This document shows positions 30,934 to 38,701 of a stretch of 43,260 nucleotides of DNA, piece by piece (within the stretch, counting starts at the first letter, position 1; every line of letters starts with the position of its first letter). The stretch is taken from NCBI GenBank assembly GCA_009702045.1, contig WLIV01000028.1, forward strand, positions 1 to 43,260, written 5' to 3'. Origin of the DNA: Actinomycetota bacterium (GTDB lineage Bacteria; Actinomycetota; Acidimicrobiia; Acidimicrobiales; Ilumatobacteraceae). A program made the translations under genes and the position numbers. The notes under the pieces are model-generated. The model was given only the letters and a program-made list of their open reading frames with translations. It did not search any database and was not told the DNA's origin.

Positions 30934-31692
30934 ATGACCGCACACAAGGTCGCAATCGTCACGGCGGCAGCCGGAGCTGGGATTGGTGCAGCAATTGCTC
31001 GCCGCCTCGCCGATGACGGACTCGATGTGGTGATCACCGACGCACACGAACGCCGCGCTGGAGAGTTCGCAGAGGCGCTGGCCTCAGAGCACGGACGCCA
31101 CTTCGCTTCAGCCCAGTTGGATGTCACCGACGCAAACGCGGTCGCGGAAGTCATGGACCGGGTCGCCGCAGAACGGGGTGGCATTCACGTCCTGGTCAAC
31201 AACGCCGGCTGGAGCAAGATTGAGCCGGTCGCCGAGATGGACCTTGAGACCTGGAGGCGGTGCCTCGATGTCGACCTCAATGGCACCTTCTACTGCATGC
31301 GGTTTGCGTTGCCGCACATGATCACCGCCGGACGCGGCGCGATTGTCAACATCTCATCGATCGCCGCATGGGAGATGACCGCAGAACACGGTGCGGCGTA
31401 TTCTGCCGCGAAGGCTGGAGTCATGGCCCTCACCCGCGTGGCCGCAGCCGAGAACGGCCGACATGGCATCCGCGTCAACGCCGTCGCCCCCGGCCTCATT
31501 TACAACGACTTCCTGAAGAAGATCTATCCCCCCGAGTTCTTCTCAGGCTATGTCGAGAACCGATCCGTCGTGGGACGTGTGGGCCATCCCGACGACGTCG
31601 CTTCGCTCGTCTCGTTCCTCGTCGGCCCGCAGTCCGGCTACATCACCGGCGAAGTCTACGGGGTCAGCGGCGGGGTGCATCCGCATGCGTGA
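30934..31692 (+). CDS. Short-chain dehydrogenase/reductase
   Basis: A 252-residue protein. ATG 30934 is preceded by GAGAGGA. The cofactor loop is AAAGAGIGAA (a variant of TGxxxGIG), with ITDAHER suggesting NAD(H). NNAGWS, the Ser in NISSIAAW and YSAAKAG complete the SDR set (Ser-Tyr-Lys). The C-terminus GYITGEVYGVSGGVHPHA is as in FabG-like enzymes. It probably oxidises a secondary alcohol intermediate. There is 28 bases between it and the LLM gene, and its end overlaps the second amidase by 8 bases. Confidence 0.92.
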   Translation: MTAHKVAIVTAAAGAGIGAAIARRLADDGLDVVITDAHERRAGEFAEALASEHGRHFASAQLDVTDANAVAEVMDRVAAERGGIHVLVNNAGWSKIEPVAEMDLETWRRCLDVDLNGTFYCMRFALPHMITAGRGAIVNISSIAAWEMTAEHGAAYSAAKAGVMALTRVAAAENGRHGIRVNAVAPGLIYNDFLKKIYPPEFFSGYVENRSVVGRVGHPDDVASLVSFLVGPQSGYITGEVYGVSGGVHPHA

Positions 31693-33076
31693 TGGCAGCC
31701 CCATCACCTGGCCGGTCCGCGAACTCGTAGCTGCGTTCACGGCGCGCGAGCTCTCCCCGGTCGAGGTCGCGACAGAGGCGCTCGACCGGATCGCTGCTCT
31801 CGATCCAGAGCTTCATGCGTTCGTGACCATCGATCGGTCGATGACGCTTCAACAGGCGCAACAGTCCGAGCAGGCCTATCGAACGGGCAACCCACGGGCG
31901 CTCGAAGGGATACCCATCTCGGTCAAGGACGCCTTCCACATAAGCGGGCTCCCGACGACGCTCGGCTCACTTCACCATCTGAACGACATTGCGACGATGG
32001 ACTCCGGCGTCGTGCGTCGGTTGCGTGCATCGGGCGCGGTCTTCACCGGCAAGACGAACACGGCTGAGTTCGGACAGTCGGCCACCACCGACAACCTGCT
32101 TGGCCCAGACACGCTCAACCCCTGGGATCCGTCGAGGACTTCAGGTGGGTCGAGCGGAGGGGCGGCGGCCTCGGTCGCCGCAGGACTTTCGGCGCTGGCA
32201 GTCGGATCGGACGGGGGTGGGTCGGTGAGAATTCCTGCGGCGTTCTGCGGACTCTTCGGTATCAAGCCGACACGCGGGCGATGCCCCGACGAGGGTGGCT
32301 TTCGCGCAATGACCGACTTCGTCAGCCCTGGCCCCCTGGCGTGGACCGCAGCCGATGCTCGCCCGCTGCTGGAAGTGCTGTCCGGCCGCCACTACCCCCG
32401 CAGGCTCCTGCGCCCACTCGTCATCGGCTACTGCGCCCAGCCAGAAGGACGACCGGTCCACCCAGGGATTCGGACGTCTCTCGATCAGGTTGCCGGCCTT
32501 CTCGAGCAACTGGGGCACAAGGTCATCGAGATGGATCTTCCGCTGGGCGGATGGAACGAAGTGTTCGGGCCTCTCGTCCTCGAGGATGAGGGCCGCGAGC
32601 GTGGACACTTGCTCGCCGAACCCGATCGGCTGACCGAGTACGAACGCCGATCACTCGAAGCCGCCGCTCGGCTGGACCCTGCGGACGTCGAGCAAGCGCG
32701 ACGTGACCTCCCTATCTATCGGCAACGCATCTCGGACATCTTCCTCACGGTCGACCTCGTCCTTACCCCCTCGGTGGCAACACCTGCATTCGAGATCGGA
32801 CGACGCCCTCGCGACATTGACGGACAGCCCGTGGACGCCTTGTGGGGTGCCTTCCCCTTCGCCGTGCCGTTCAACGTCGCAGGAACGCCAGCAGCGACGG
32901 TCGCGTGTGGCCTTGTCGAAGACCTGCCGGTGGGTGCCCAACTGGTGACACCGATGCACACGGACGCCCTGCTGCTCGAAGTTGCCGAGAGTCTCGAGGA
33001 GGTCCTCTGCTTCGACCGGTCTCCCGTATTGAAGCGGTGGGTGCATCCCCCCTCACGGTCCGGACTGCTGGCATGA
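31685..33076 (+). CDS. Amidase-signature hydrolase 2
   Basis: A 463-residue protein; ATG 31685 lies within the end of the SDR gene. The triad is complete: Lys 81 in PISVKDAFHI, cis-Ser 156 in GGSSGG, and Ser 180 in GSDGGGSVRIP, again 24 apart. It differs strongly from the amidase at 24462, so the two are not a recent duplication and probably act on different amide bonds, or one on the substrate and one on an intermediate. There is no sign of a signal peptide. The stop overlaps the enoyl-CoA hydratase start by ATGA. Confidence 0.9.
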   Translation: MRDGSPITWPVRELVAAFTARELSPVEVATEALDRIAALDPELHAFVTIDRSMTLQQAQQSEQAYRTGNPRALEGIPISVKDAFHISGLPTTLGSLHHLNDIATMDSGVVRRLRASGAVFTGKTNTAEFGQSATTDNLLGPDTLNPWDPSRTSGGSSGGAAASVAAGLSALAVGSDGGGSVRIPAAFCGLFGIKPTRGRCPDEGGFRAMTDFVSPGPLAWTAADARPLLEVLSGRHYPRRLLRPLVIGYCAQPEGRPVHPGIRTSLDQVAGLLEQLGHKVIEMDLPLGGWNEVFGPLVLEDEGRERGHLLAEPDRLTEYERRSLEAAARLDPADVEQARRDLPIYRQRISDIFLTVDLVLTPSVATPAFEIGRRPRDIDGQPVDALWGAFPFAVPFNVAGTPAATVACGLVEDLPVGAQLVTPMHTDALLLEVAESLEEVLCFDRSPVLKRWVHPPSRSGLLA

Positions 33077-33813
33077 CAGTCACCCTCACGATCCGTGAGA
33101 ACCATGTCGCCGAGATTCGCCTCACCGCACCTGCACGTCGTAACGCGCTCAGCTTCGCCACGCTCGAGGCGCTCGTCGCGTCGATCGGGGAGGCCGAACG
33201 AAACGGCGCCCGGTCCGCGATCTTGTCCGCCGACGGAACAGTGTTCTCCGCCGGAGCCGACTTCCGCGACCTGACCGGCACGGCAGCTGACCTATCCTTT
33301 GACGAGGCAGTCGGCCGCGCCACATCGTCGTTGCGGCGCTCCCGTCTCCCGATTGTCGCCGCGATTCAGGGTCCCTGTCTCGGGGCGGCGGTCGATCTTG
33401 CATTGTCAGCCGACATCGTCGTTGCCGCTCGCTCAGCCAGGTTCGAAGTGCCAGCAACGCGCCTTGGATTGCTCTACAACCCTGCCGTGATCGCGTTGTT
33501 GCATCGCAACTACCCGTCGCCTGCGATCAAGCAGTTGCTGCTCGGCGTCCCAATCAGCGCTGAGAATGCCGTGACAGGAGGTTTGATCGCCCGGGCCGTC
33601 GACGATGACGAGCTCATGGCGACTGTGAACGACATCGCCGCCCGGATCGGCGCCGGAGACAAAGACGCGGTGGCCGCGACCAAGGAGTTGCTGACCGCGC
33701 TCGACGCCGGCCCGATAAAGCTAGAGCACTGGTCTGGCCCTCGTAAGCGGCTGCTCGATTCGGACGCTCGGCGCGAAGCCATCGAACGAGCCCGCAAGAC
33801 CCTGTCCCACTGA
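33073..33813 (+). CDS. Enoyl-CoA hydratase/isomerase family protein
   Basis: A 246-residue protein with ATG 33073 overlapping the amidase stop. Crotonase landmarks: FSAGADFRDL (first oxyanion Gly-Ala-Asp) and QGPCLGAAVDLALSADIVVAA (second oxyanion loop). The region that usually holds the two catalytic Glu residues reads EVPATRLGLLYNPAV, so at least one Glu is missing or moved. The reaction may be isomerisation, hydrolysis or ring opening rather than simple hydration. A separate MaoC hydratase is present downstream, which supports a different job for this one. Confidence 0.87.
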   Translation: MTVTLTIRENHVAEIRLTAPARRNALSFATLEALVASIGEAERNGARSAILSADGTVFSAGADFRDLTGTAADLSFDEAVGRATSSLRRSRLPIVAAIQGPCLGAAVDLALSADIVVAARSARFEVPATRLGLLYNPAVIALLHRNYPSPAIKQLLLGVPISAENAVTGGLIARAVDDDELMATVNDIAARIGAGDKDAVAATKELLTALDAGPIKLEHWSGPRKRLLDSDARREAIERARKTLSH

Positions 33814-33836
33814 AACCTTCTCCAGAGGTCCGCCGC

Positions 33837-35042
33837 GTGAATCTGTCCACATCCCCACTTCAACACACCAACGTCGGCGGTGGCGTCGACCCACTCGACT
33901 TGCTCGACATCTCCCGCTTGCTCTCGCCTGAGGAGCTACTCGTCCAGGCAACAGCTCGGCGCTTCGTCGAGGACCACGTGCTGCCCGGCATCTCCGACTG
34001 GTACGACCGAGGCGTCTTCCCACGAGACCTCGTTTCCGAGATGGGTGCCCTCGGCCTCCTTGGCATGCACCTCGACGGGTACGGATGCGCTGGCACCAGC
34101 GCCGTCTCGTACGGGCTCGCCTGTCTCGAGATGGAAGCAGGTGACTCGGGTATCCGATCCTTCGTATCCGTCCAGGGTTCCCTGGCCATGTTCCCGATCT
34201 GGGCGTTCGGTTCGGAGGAGCAGAAAGTCGAATGGCTTCCGCGCATGGCAGCAGGCGAAGCCATTGGGTGCTTCGGCCTTACCGAAGCCGACTCTGGCAG
34301 CGACCCCAGCAGCATGCGATCCCATGCGCGACGTGACGGGACGGACTGGGTTCTCAATGGCTCCAAGATGTGGATCACCAATGGTGGAATCGCTGATGTA
34401 GCGGTCGTATGGGCCCGAACCGAGGATGCTGTCAGAGGCTTCGTCGTGCCCACAGACGCGCCGGGCTTCAAGGCCAACAACATCCACAAGAAGAGTTCGC
34501 TGCGCGCCTCGGTGACGTCAGAACTTGTCTTCGACGATCTGCGCTTGCCCGCAGATGCAATGCTGCCGAACGTGGCGGGGATGCGAGGTCCTCTCTCGTG
34601 CCTCAACGAAGCACGGTTCGGAATCCTGTGCGGAGTCGTCGGTGCAGCACGCGCCTGCTACGAATCAGCCCTCGCCTACGCATGCGAGAGAGTTCAGTTC
34701 GGTCGCCCCATTGCTGGCTTTCAACTCACTCAGCGCAAGCTTGTGGAGATGGCGGTTTCGGTGAACAAGGCGATGCTCGTCGCGCTGCACCTCGGGCGGC
34801 TGAAGGACGAGCACCTGATCACTCCCGCCCAAGTGAGCTTCGGCAAGTTCGACAACGTTCGCCAAGCACTCGAGGTCGCCCGCGAAGCCCGATCAGTGTT
34901 GGGGGCCAACGGCATCACGCTTGAGTACCCCGTGATCCGCCACATGAACAACCTCGAGTCCGTGTACACGTATGAAGGCACGAACGAGATCCACACGCTG
35001 ATCCTTGGGCAGGCCATTACCGGCCTCGCAGCTTTCAAGTAG
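33837..35042 (+). CDS. Acyl-CoA dehydrogenase, glutaryl-CoA-dehydrogenase-like
   Basis: A 401-residue protein starting at GTG 33837, 23 bases after the hydratase. Acyl-CoA dehydrogenase marks: CFGLTEADSGSDPSSM, WITNGGIADVAVVWAR and the C-terminal NNLESVYTYEGTNEIHTLIL (here the catalytic Glu lies in YEGTNEIH). The run ILGQAITGLAAF at the end is very like glutaryl-CoA dehydrogenases, which also decarboxylate. A substrate with a second carboxylate or similar polar group is therefore plausible. It needs FAD and an electron-transfer flavoprotein, which are not encoded here. Confidence 0.9.
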   Translation: MNLSTSPLQHTNVGGGVDPLDLLDISRLLSPEELLVQATARRFVEDHVLPGISDWYDRGVFPRDLVSEMGALGLLGMHLDGYGCAGTSAVSYGLACLEMEAGDSGIRSFVSVQGSLAMFPIWAFGSEEQKVEWLPRMAAGEAIGCFGLTEADSGSDPSSMRSHARRDGTDWVLNGSKMWITNGGIADVAVVWARTEDAVRGFVVPTDAPGFKANNIHKKSSLRASVTSELVFDDLRLPADAMLPNVAGMRGPLSCLNEARFGILCGVVGAARACYESALAYACERVQFGRPIAGFQLTQRKLVEMAVSVNKAMLVALHLGRLKDEHLITPAQVSFGKFDNVRQALEVAREARSVLGANGITLEYPVIRHMNNLESVYTYEGTNEIHTLILGQAITGLAAFK

Positions 35043-35047
35043 GCACC

Positions 35048-35857
35048 ATGATCCTCTCCGAACTTTCCGGACAGTCGCTCGGTCACCGCACCGTCAGCTA
35101 CGACGATCGAACCACGATCCTGTACGCCCTCTGTGCGGGAGCAACAGCCGATGAACTCGACCTGGTGTGGGAGACGCGCCTGCGACCTCTGCCGTCGCTG
35201 GCGACGTCGCTCGGTCTTTGGGCCGTGGAAGCTGCCGGCAACCTTGGCGCATACGACCGGACACGTTCGCTGCACGTCGGCCAACGCCTTGCCATGCTGA
35301 GTCCCCTTCCGCCGACCGCCGACATCGCCATGACCGCACAGATAGACGCGGTGTGGGACAAGGGCCGCGCGGCGATCGTGGAGTTGGGCGTTCGGTCGTC
35401 GTATTTCGAGCTGGGGTACACAATCTTCCTCCCCGGGATGGGCGGGTTCGGTGGCGAGAGCGGGCCGCAGGTTTCCGATGTCGCTCCTTTCGAACCGACA
35501 GGGTCGGTGCTCGTACGGACGACAGAGAACCTTGCTCTGCTGTACCGGCTGACGGGCGACCGACATCCAGTTCACGTTGATCCGGTGACCGCCGCAAGTA
35601 ACGGGTTCGAACGGCCGATCCTTCACGGCCTGTGCACGCTGGCTGTTGGGGTGTACGCCGTGGCGGGAGCGATCGGCGCCCACCCAGCCGATCTCACGTC
35701 CTTGGCAGCGCGTTTCGCGGCGCCTGTGTTCCCAGGCCAAGTATTGGAGGTACGCACCAGCAACTCCGAGGGACAAGCCGTTCGCTTTGACGTCACGAGC
35801 GGTGGAGTAGCGGTGTTGAAGGACGGAACGGCGTCCTTCACAGGTACGTCCGACTGA
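35048..35857 (+). CDS. MaoC-like hydratase (double hotdog)
   Basis: A 269-residue protein, 5 bases after the dehydrogenase stop. Residues 1-140 form a degenerate N-terminal hotdog domain (LYALCAGATADELDLVWE). Residues 150-265 form the active one with YRLTGDRHPVHVDPVTAASNGF, the hydratase-2 motif containing the catalytic Asp and His, followed by PILHGLCTLAVG. This is the layout of R-specific 2-enoyl-CoA hydratases and mesaconyl-type enzymes. It closes the operon. It gives a second hydration route beside the crotonase protein. Confidence 0.9.
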   Translation: MILSELSGQSLGHRTVSYDDRTTILYALCAGATADELDLVWETRLRPLPSLATSLGLWAVEAAGNLGAYDRTRSLHVGQRLAMLSPLPPTADIAMTAQIDAVWDKGRAAIVELGVRSSYFELGYTIFLPGMGGFGGESGPQVSDVAPFEPTGSVLVRTTENLALLYRLTGDRHPVHVDPVTAASNGFERPILHGLCTLAVGVYAVAGAIGAHPADLTSLAARFAAPVFPGQVLEVRTSNSEGQAVRFDVTSGGVAVLKDGTASFTGTSD

Positions 35858-35870
35858 CGCATCGTGCGTC
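35856..35870 (+). terminator. Small hairpin at the end of the catabolic operon
   Basis: GACGCA-TCG-TGCGTC forms a 6-pair stem that overlaps the stop codon of the MaoC gene. There is no T-run, so it is at best a weak terminator. The following 35871-35987 contains nothing I can name. Confidence 0.35.
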
Positions 35871-35987
35871 GGAGCCTGCTGGTCTGATGTTGACCCAGTT
35901 CCGGCGCGCATTTCGCCCTGGAGACGATGCGGTGATCCGGGTCGGCGGAGCGGAGATGCGTGCTTGTCGAGGTTGCTGACCAGGCCC

Positions 35988-36258
35988 CTGACCAGGGGCG
36001 TAACCGATTCGGCCGGTTCACGTAACCGGCCTCGTAGCCAGGCCTTACGCCTGTTGGGCCTCAGAGTTTCGCGCCGCCCCCGAGGGGCATGGGGGCGGGT
36101 CAGAACCCGCGGCATAAGTGCTGCGGGGGCGTGGTGCGCACCCTGTTTGTCTGAACGGGCAGGCTACTTGCCGATCAGGCGGGTGGAGCCGGTCGGTTTA
36201 TCTGAACCGGCTGCTCGACTGGTGTGCGGGCGCGCCAGTGCCGCCCCGTGGGGCGGCT
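35988..36258 (-). repeat. Structured repeat, copy C (longest copy)
   Basis: This is the most complete copy. It opens with CTGACCAGGGGCGTAACCG and ATTCGGCCGGTTCACGTAAC. It then has CGCCGCCCCCGAGGGGCAT-GGGGGCGG (a stem with 7-8 G-C pairs), GGGT-CAGA-ACCC, GTCTGAACGGGCAGGCTAC and CCGGTCGGTTTATCTGAACC. It ends with GCCGCCCC-GT-GGGGCGGC at 36240-36257. The transposase remnant of 36278 follows directly. It therefore shows the full 3' end of the element, which copy A has lost at the tRNA. Confidence 0.88.
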
Positions 36259-36277
36259 GTTCAGCGGTTGGTGCCGG

Positions 36278-36676
36278 TTAGGCGGCGGCGGCGGCGGTGC
36301 CGGGTGGGGCGTTCGCGATGCGGTCGCGGTAATGCAACTCGGAGAGTGTGTTGCGGGCGATGGCGAGGAACATCAGGTCGACGTGTTGGTTGGCTTGGCC
36401 GTAGGTGCGGGCGCGGCGGCCGGGTAGTTGGGCTTTGATCCAGGAGTTGACCGATTCGGCTCGCTGGCGGCGGTTGTAGTTGTTGGCGTAGCGGTCGTCG
36501 TCGGCGGGGAGTGAGCGCAGGTGTTCGCCGATGTTGGTGTCGTGGTCGCTGGTGGGGTTCATGCGGATCTCGCAGGTGGCGCCCCACCAGGTGGGGTGGC
36601 AGGCGCTGGCGAGGGGAATGCTGTAGTGGGTGTAGGCGCGTTCTGGGCCGGTGACGTTCGGGTGGAAGGTGACCTC
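36278..36676 (-). pseudogene. YREK transposase remnant, C-terminal 130 codons (copy C)
   Basis: The minus strand encodes EVTFHPNVTGPERAYTHYS through NYNRRQRAESVNSWIKAQLPG (Y-R-E-K motif intact) to a normal stop after IANAPPGTAAAAA. It matches the last quarter of the 1581 transposase, with clear divergence (for example MTESLN to RAESVN), so it comes from a sister element rather than a recent copy. The two conserved Asp positions and everything before are gone. The break at 36676 joins unrelated sequence that leads into the palindrome at 36746. It cannot be active. Confidence 0.88.
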
Positions 36677-36745
36677 GGAACCTGTCAAGCGGATTGAGAC
36701 AGATTCGGTTCGGGTGGGTTGATTCAGAGGCGGTTCCGGACCCCC

Positions 36746-36767
36746 AGCTCTTAACTCGTTAAGAGCT
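36746..36767. repeat. Perfect 22-base palindrome
   Basis: AGCTCTTAAC (36746-36755) and GTTAAGAGCT (36758-36767) pair exactly around TC. It is AT-rich compared with its surroundings, stands alone between a broken transposase and the CRISPR-like sequence, and is not part of the structured repeat. It could be an operator, a target site or an element end; nothing here decides. Confidence 0.6.
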
Positions 36768-36770
36768 CGT

Positions 36771-36799
36771 GTCCTCCCCGCACGCGTGGGGAGTTGCCT
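36771..36799 (+). repeat. Single sequence resembling a type I-E CRISPR repeat
   Basis: The 29 bases have the plan of type I-E repeats: GTCCTCCCCGCACGCG, then TGGGGAGTTGCCT, with the stem CTCCCC/GGGGAG around GCACGCGT. Length and the CCCCGC...GGGG core fit. No second copy and no cas gene occur in the window, so this is not an array. It may be an orphan repeat left after array loss, or chance in GC-rich DNA. Confidence 0.35.
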
Positions 36800-36828
36800 G
36801 CACCGCGCGCTGATCACTGGAACTGGCC

Positions 36829-36949
36829 CACCCTGTGTGTCTGAACGGGCCGGCTACGTGCCGCTCGGGCGGGTGGAACCGGTCGGTTCATCTGAACCGG
36901 ATGCTCGGCGTGTGTGCGGGCGCGCCAATGCCGCCCCGTGGGGCGGCTG
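36829..36949 (-). repeat. Structured repeat, copy D (inner half only)
   Basis: It begins in the CACCCTG-TGTGTCTGAACGGG part, continues through GCTACGTGCCGCTCGGGCGG and ACCGGTCGGTTCATCTGAAC, and ends with the GCCGCCCC-GT-GGGGCGGC palindrome (36930-36947). The outer half from CTGACCAGGG to the GGGGGCGG stem is missing. It is followed by a very short transposase remnant. Its inner sequence is closest to copies A and C. Confidence 0.82.
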
Positions 36950-36965
36950 GCTGAGTCTGTCCGCG

Positions 36966-37028
36966 TTAGGCGGCTGTGGTGCCGGGTGGGGCGTTGGCGA
37001 TGCGGTCGCGGGCGATGGCGATGCGCGC
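36966..37028 (-). pseudogene. YREK transposase remnant, last 20 codons with an internal deletion (copy D)
   Basis: On the minus strand IAIARDRIANAPPGTTAA ends at TAA 36966-36968. Compared with copy C, about 27 bases (the NTLSELHY part) are missing between short GCGG direct repeats. The remnant joins directly to the end of the DUF4143 gene, which stops at 37042. It shows that this gene came to lie against a decayed element end. Confidence 0.75.
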
Positions 37029-37041
37029 TGCGCCGGGGAGG

Positions 37042-38322
37042 TCAGACGGTCTGCCACAACCGATCGACGGGGCAGACATGAATGCGGTCCTCGTACGTGT
37101 ATGACCGGGTACCCATCGACAGTACGACCCCGGCGACGAATCGGTCGCCGAGGGCGTCGCGCAGGACCCGCAGGCCCTTGAGGTCGGTGCCGGGCACGGT
37201 CTGGCTGGCCTTCACCTCGAACCCGATGACCCGCCCGTCGTCGGTCTCGATGACGAAGTCGACCTCTTGGTCGTTGCCCGTGCGCCAATGCCCGACAGTG
37301 ACGGCGTCATCCATCCAGGAGACCTGTTTGCGTAGCTCGCCAACGACGAACGTCTCCAGCAGGTTCCCGAAGTCAGTGAGCGCCGTCGAGTCCAGCCGGG
37401 CCAGCTTGGCCGGGCTGAGACGTAGCAGACGAGCGGCCAGGCCGGCATCGACGACGTGAATCTTTGGCTGCCGCTGTGCGCGAGCCCGCAATGTCGTTCC
37501 CCACGCGTTGAGCCGTTGGACCAGGAACAGATCCTCGAGCAGCCGCACGTGCGACTCAACTGTCTTGATGTTGGCGCCGATGCCCGCGCCGAGCTTGGCG
37601 ACGTTGAGCAGCTGGGCGGTTTGCCCAGCGAGCCGTTCGAGCACCGTGCGCAGCACTTGCCGTTCACGGACACGGGAGAGCTCGACGACGTCACGTTCGA
37701 TGCTCTGGCGGAGGTAGTCGTCGAACCACCGCTGCCGTGCTGCCTCGCTGCGGCTCACGGCGAGTGGGAACCCGCCGCGGGTCACGATCGTGATGTACTC
37801 GTTGCGGGTCGTCCTTGACGCCGGGTGGGCGGCGACTGCGGCGGTCGGGTCGGTGAGCAGACCGGGGATGAAGTTCTCGAACGTACCGATGAGTTCACCC
37901 TGGGACAGCGGCAGCAGTGCGAGCGAGTGCAGGCGACCGGTGAGCGCCTGCGCGGTGCGCGGCAGCGCATCATGGCGGGTCGACCCGGTGAGCACCGCTG
38001 TCCCTGGGGTGGAGTGCTCCTTGTTGAGGCGTGCCTTGAGTGCATCGAGGATCTCCGGGGCCCTCTGGTACTCGTCGATGCAGACCGGCTTGCTTCCGTT
38101 GGCGACCAGGCTCGGGTTGCGGGTCGCCGCCTCACGGATCTCGGCGTCGTCGAAGTCAATGACCGGTACACCTCGTGCGGCGGCGAACTGGGCGAGCACG
38201 GTCGACTTGCCGACGGATCGCGGGCCGTGGAGCGCGACCACCGGCTCATCCGCAGCACGCTGGTGGAGGACGGCAAGTATGCGGCGTTCGACGAGCTGAT
38301 CAGCGGAAATCGCCATCGGCAC
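37042..38322 (-). CDS. DUF4143 AAA-type ATPase 1
   Basis: A 426-residue protein starting at GTG 38322 or ATG 38316. Walker A is LHGPRSVGKST (about 31-41), Walker B is VCIDEYQRAPEIL (about 83-95), and the sensor strand is TAVLTGSTRHDALPR. The DUF4143 part follows (SYLLSQG-type LLPLSQGELIG; RGGFPLAVSR; SIERDVVELSRVRE). The C-terminal domain has FGNLLETFVVGELRKQ and EVDFVIETDDGRVIGFEVKA, a restriction-fold-like Asp/Glu-Lys set. These proteins are widespread in mobile DNA and sometimes linked with toxins; their function is not established. Transposon-end repeats D and E flank it. Confidence 0.9.
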   Translation of the reverse strand: MPMAISADQLVERRILAVLHQRAADEPVVALHGPRSVGKSTVLAQFAAARGVPVIDFDDAEIREAATRNPSLVANGSKPVCIDEYQRAPEILDALKARLNKEHSTPGTAVLTGSTRHDALPRTAQALTGRLHSLALLPLSQGELIGTFENFIPGLLTDPTAAVAAHPASRTTRNEYITIVTRGGFPLAVSRSEAARQRWFDDYLRQSIERDVVELSRVRERQVLRTVLERLAGQTAQLLNVAKLGAGIGANIKTVESHVRLLEDLFLVQRLNAWGTTLRARAQRQPKIHVVDAGLAARLLRLSPAKLARLDSTALTDFGNLLETFVVGELRKQVSWMDDAVTVGHWRTGNDQEVDFVIETDDGRVIGFEVKASQTVPGTDLKGLRVLRDALGDRFVAGVVLSMGTRSYTYEDRIHVCPVDRLWQTV

Positions 38323-38337
38323 ACACTACCAGGGACA

Positions 38338-38487
38338 ATGTCGATTGAACTGGATGAGTACGAGCACCATGAAGTGGATGTTTACGAGGATCAGCCAGCG
38401 GATGTTTATGAGCACCATGAAGTGGAGTTTCGTGACGACGTCATCGCGGACGTTGTCGAGAATGCTGGTTTCTGCCGGGACCGCTGA
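38338..38487 (+). CDS. Small acidic protein with an internal repeat
   Basis: A 49-residue frame from ATG 38338 with AGGG 4 bases upstream, divergent from the DUF4143 ATPase with only 15 bases between the starts. It contains DEYEHHEVDVYED and DVYEHHEVEFRDD, a direct repeat also visible in the DNA (GAGCACCATGAAGTGGA twice, 48 bases apart). It is strongly acidic (Asp/Glu over one third). The stop codon lies in the first bases of repeat copy E, so the natural end may have been lost. It might be an antitoxin-like partner or a non-functional frame; I cannot tell. Confidence 0.4.
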   Translation: MSIELDEYEHHEVDVYEDQPADVYEHHEVEFRDDVIADVVENAGFCRDR

Positions 38488-38697
38488 CCATGGACGTAAC
38501 CGATTCGGCCGTTTCACGTAACCGGCCATGGAACCAGGCAATACGCCTGTTGGGTCTCAGAGTTTCGCTCCGCCCCCGAGGGGCATGGGGGCGGGTCAGA
38601 ACCCGCGGCATAACTGTCGCGGAGTGCTGGTGGGCACCCTGTTTGTCCGAACGGGCGGGCTACGTGCCGCTCGGGCGGGCGGAAGCGGTCGGCAGAG
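38484..38697 (-). repeat. Structured repeat, copy E
   Basis: It opens with CTGACCATGGACGTAACC and ATTCGGCCGTTTCACGTAAC, continues through CTCCGCCCCCGAGGGGCAT-GGGGGCGG, GGGT-CAGA-ACCC, and GTCCGAACGGGCGGGCTAC. It ends within GAAGCGGTCGGCAGAGTCG, where similarity stops and the Fic gene (stop at 38702) begins. No transposase remnant remains. It separates the DUF4143 module from the Fic module. Confidence 0.82.
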
Positions 38698-38701
38698 TCG
38701 T

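Noticed and set aside
36771-36799. A CRISPR array
   Set aside because: Only one repeat-like unit is present, with no regularly spaced second copy and no cas genes.
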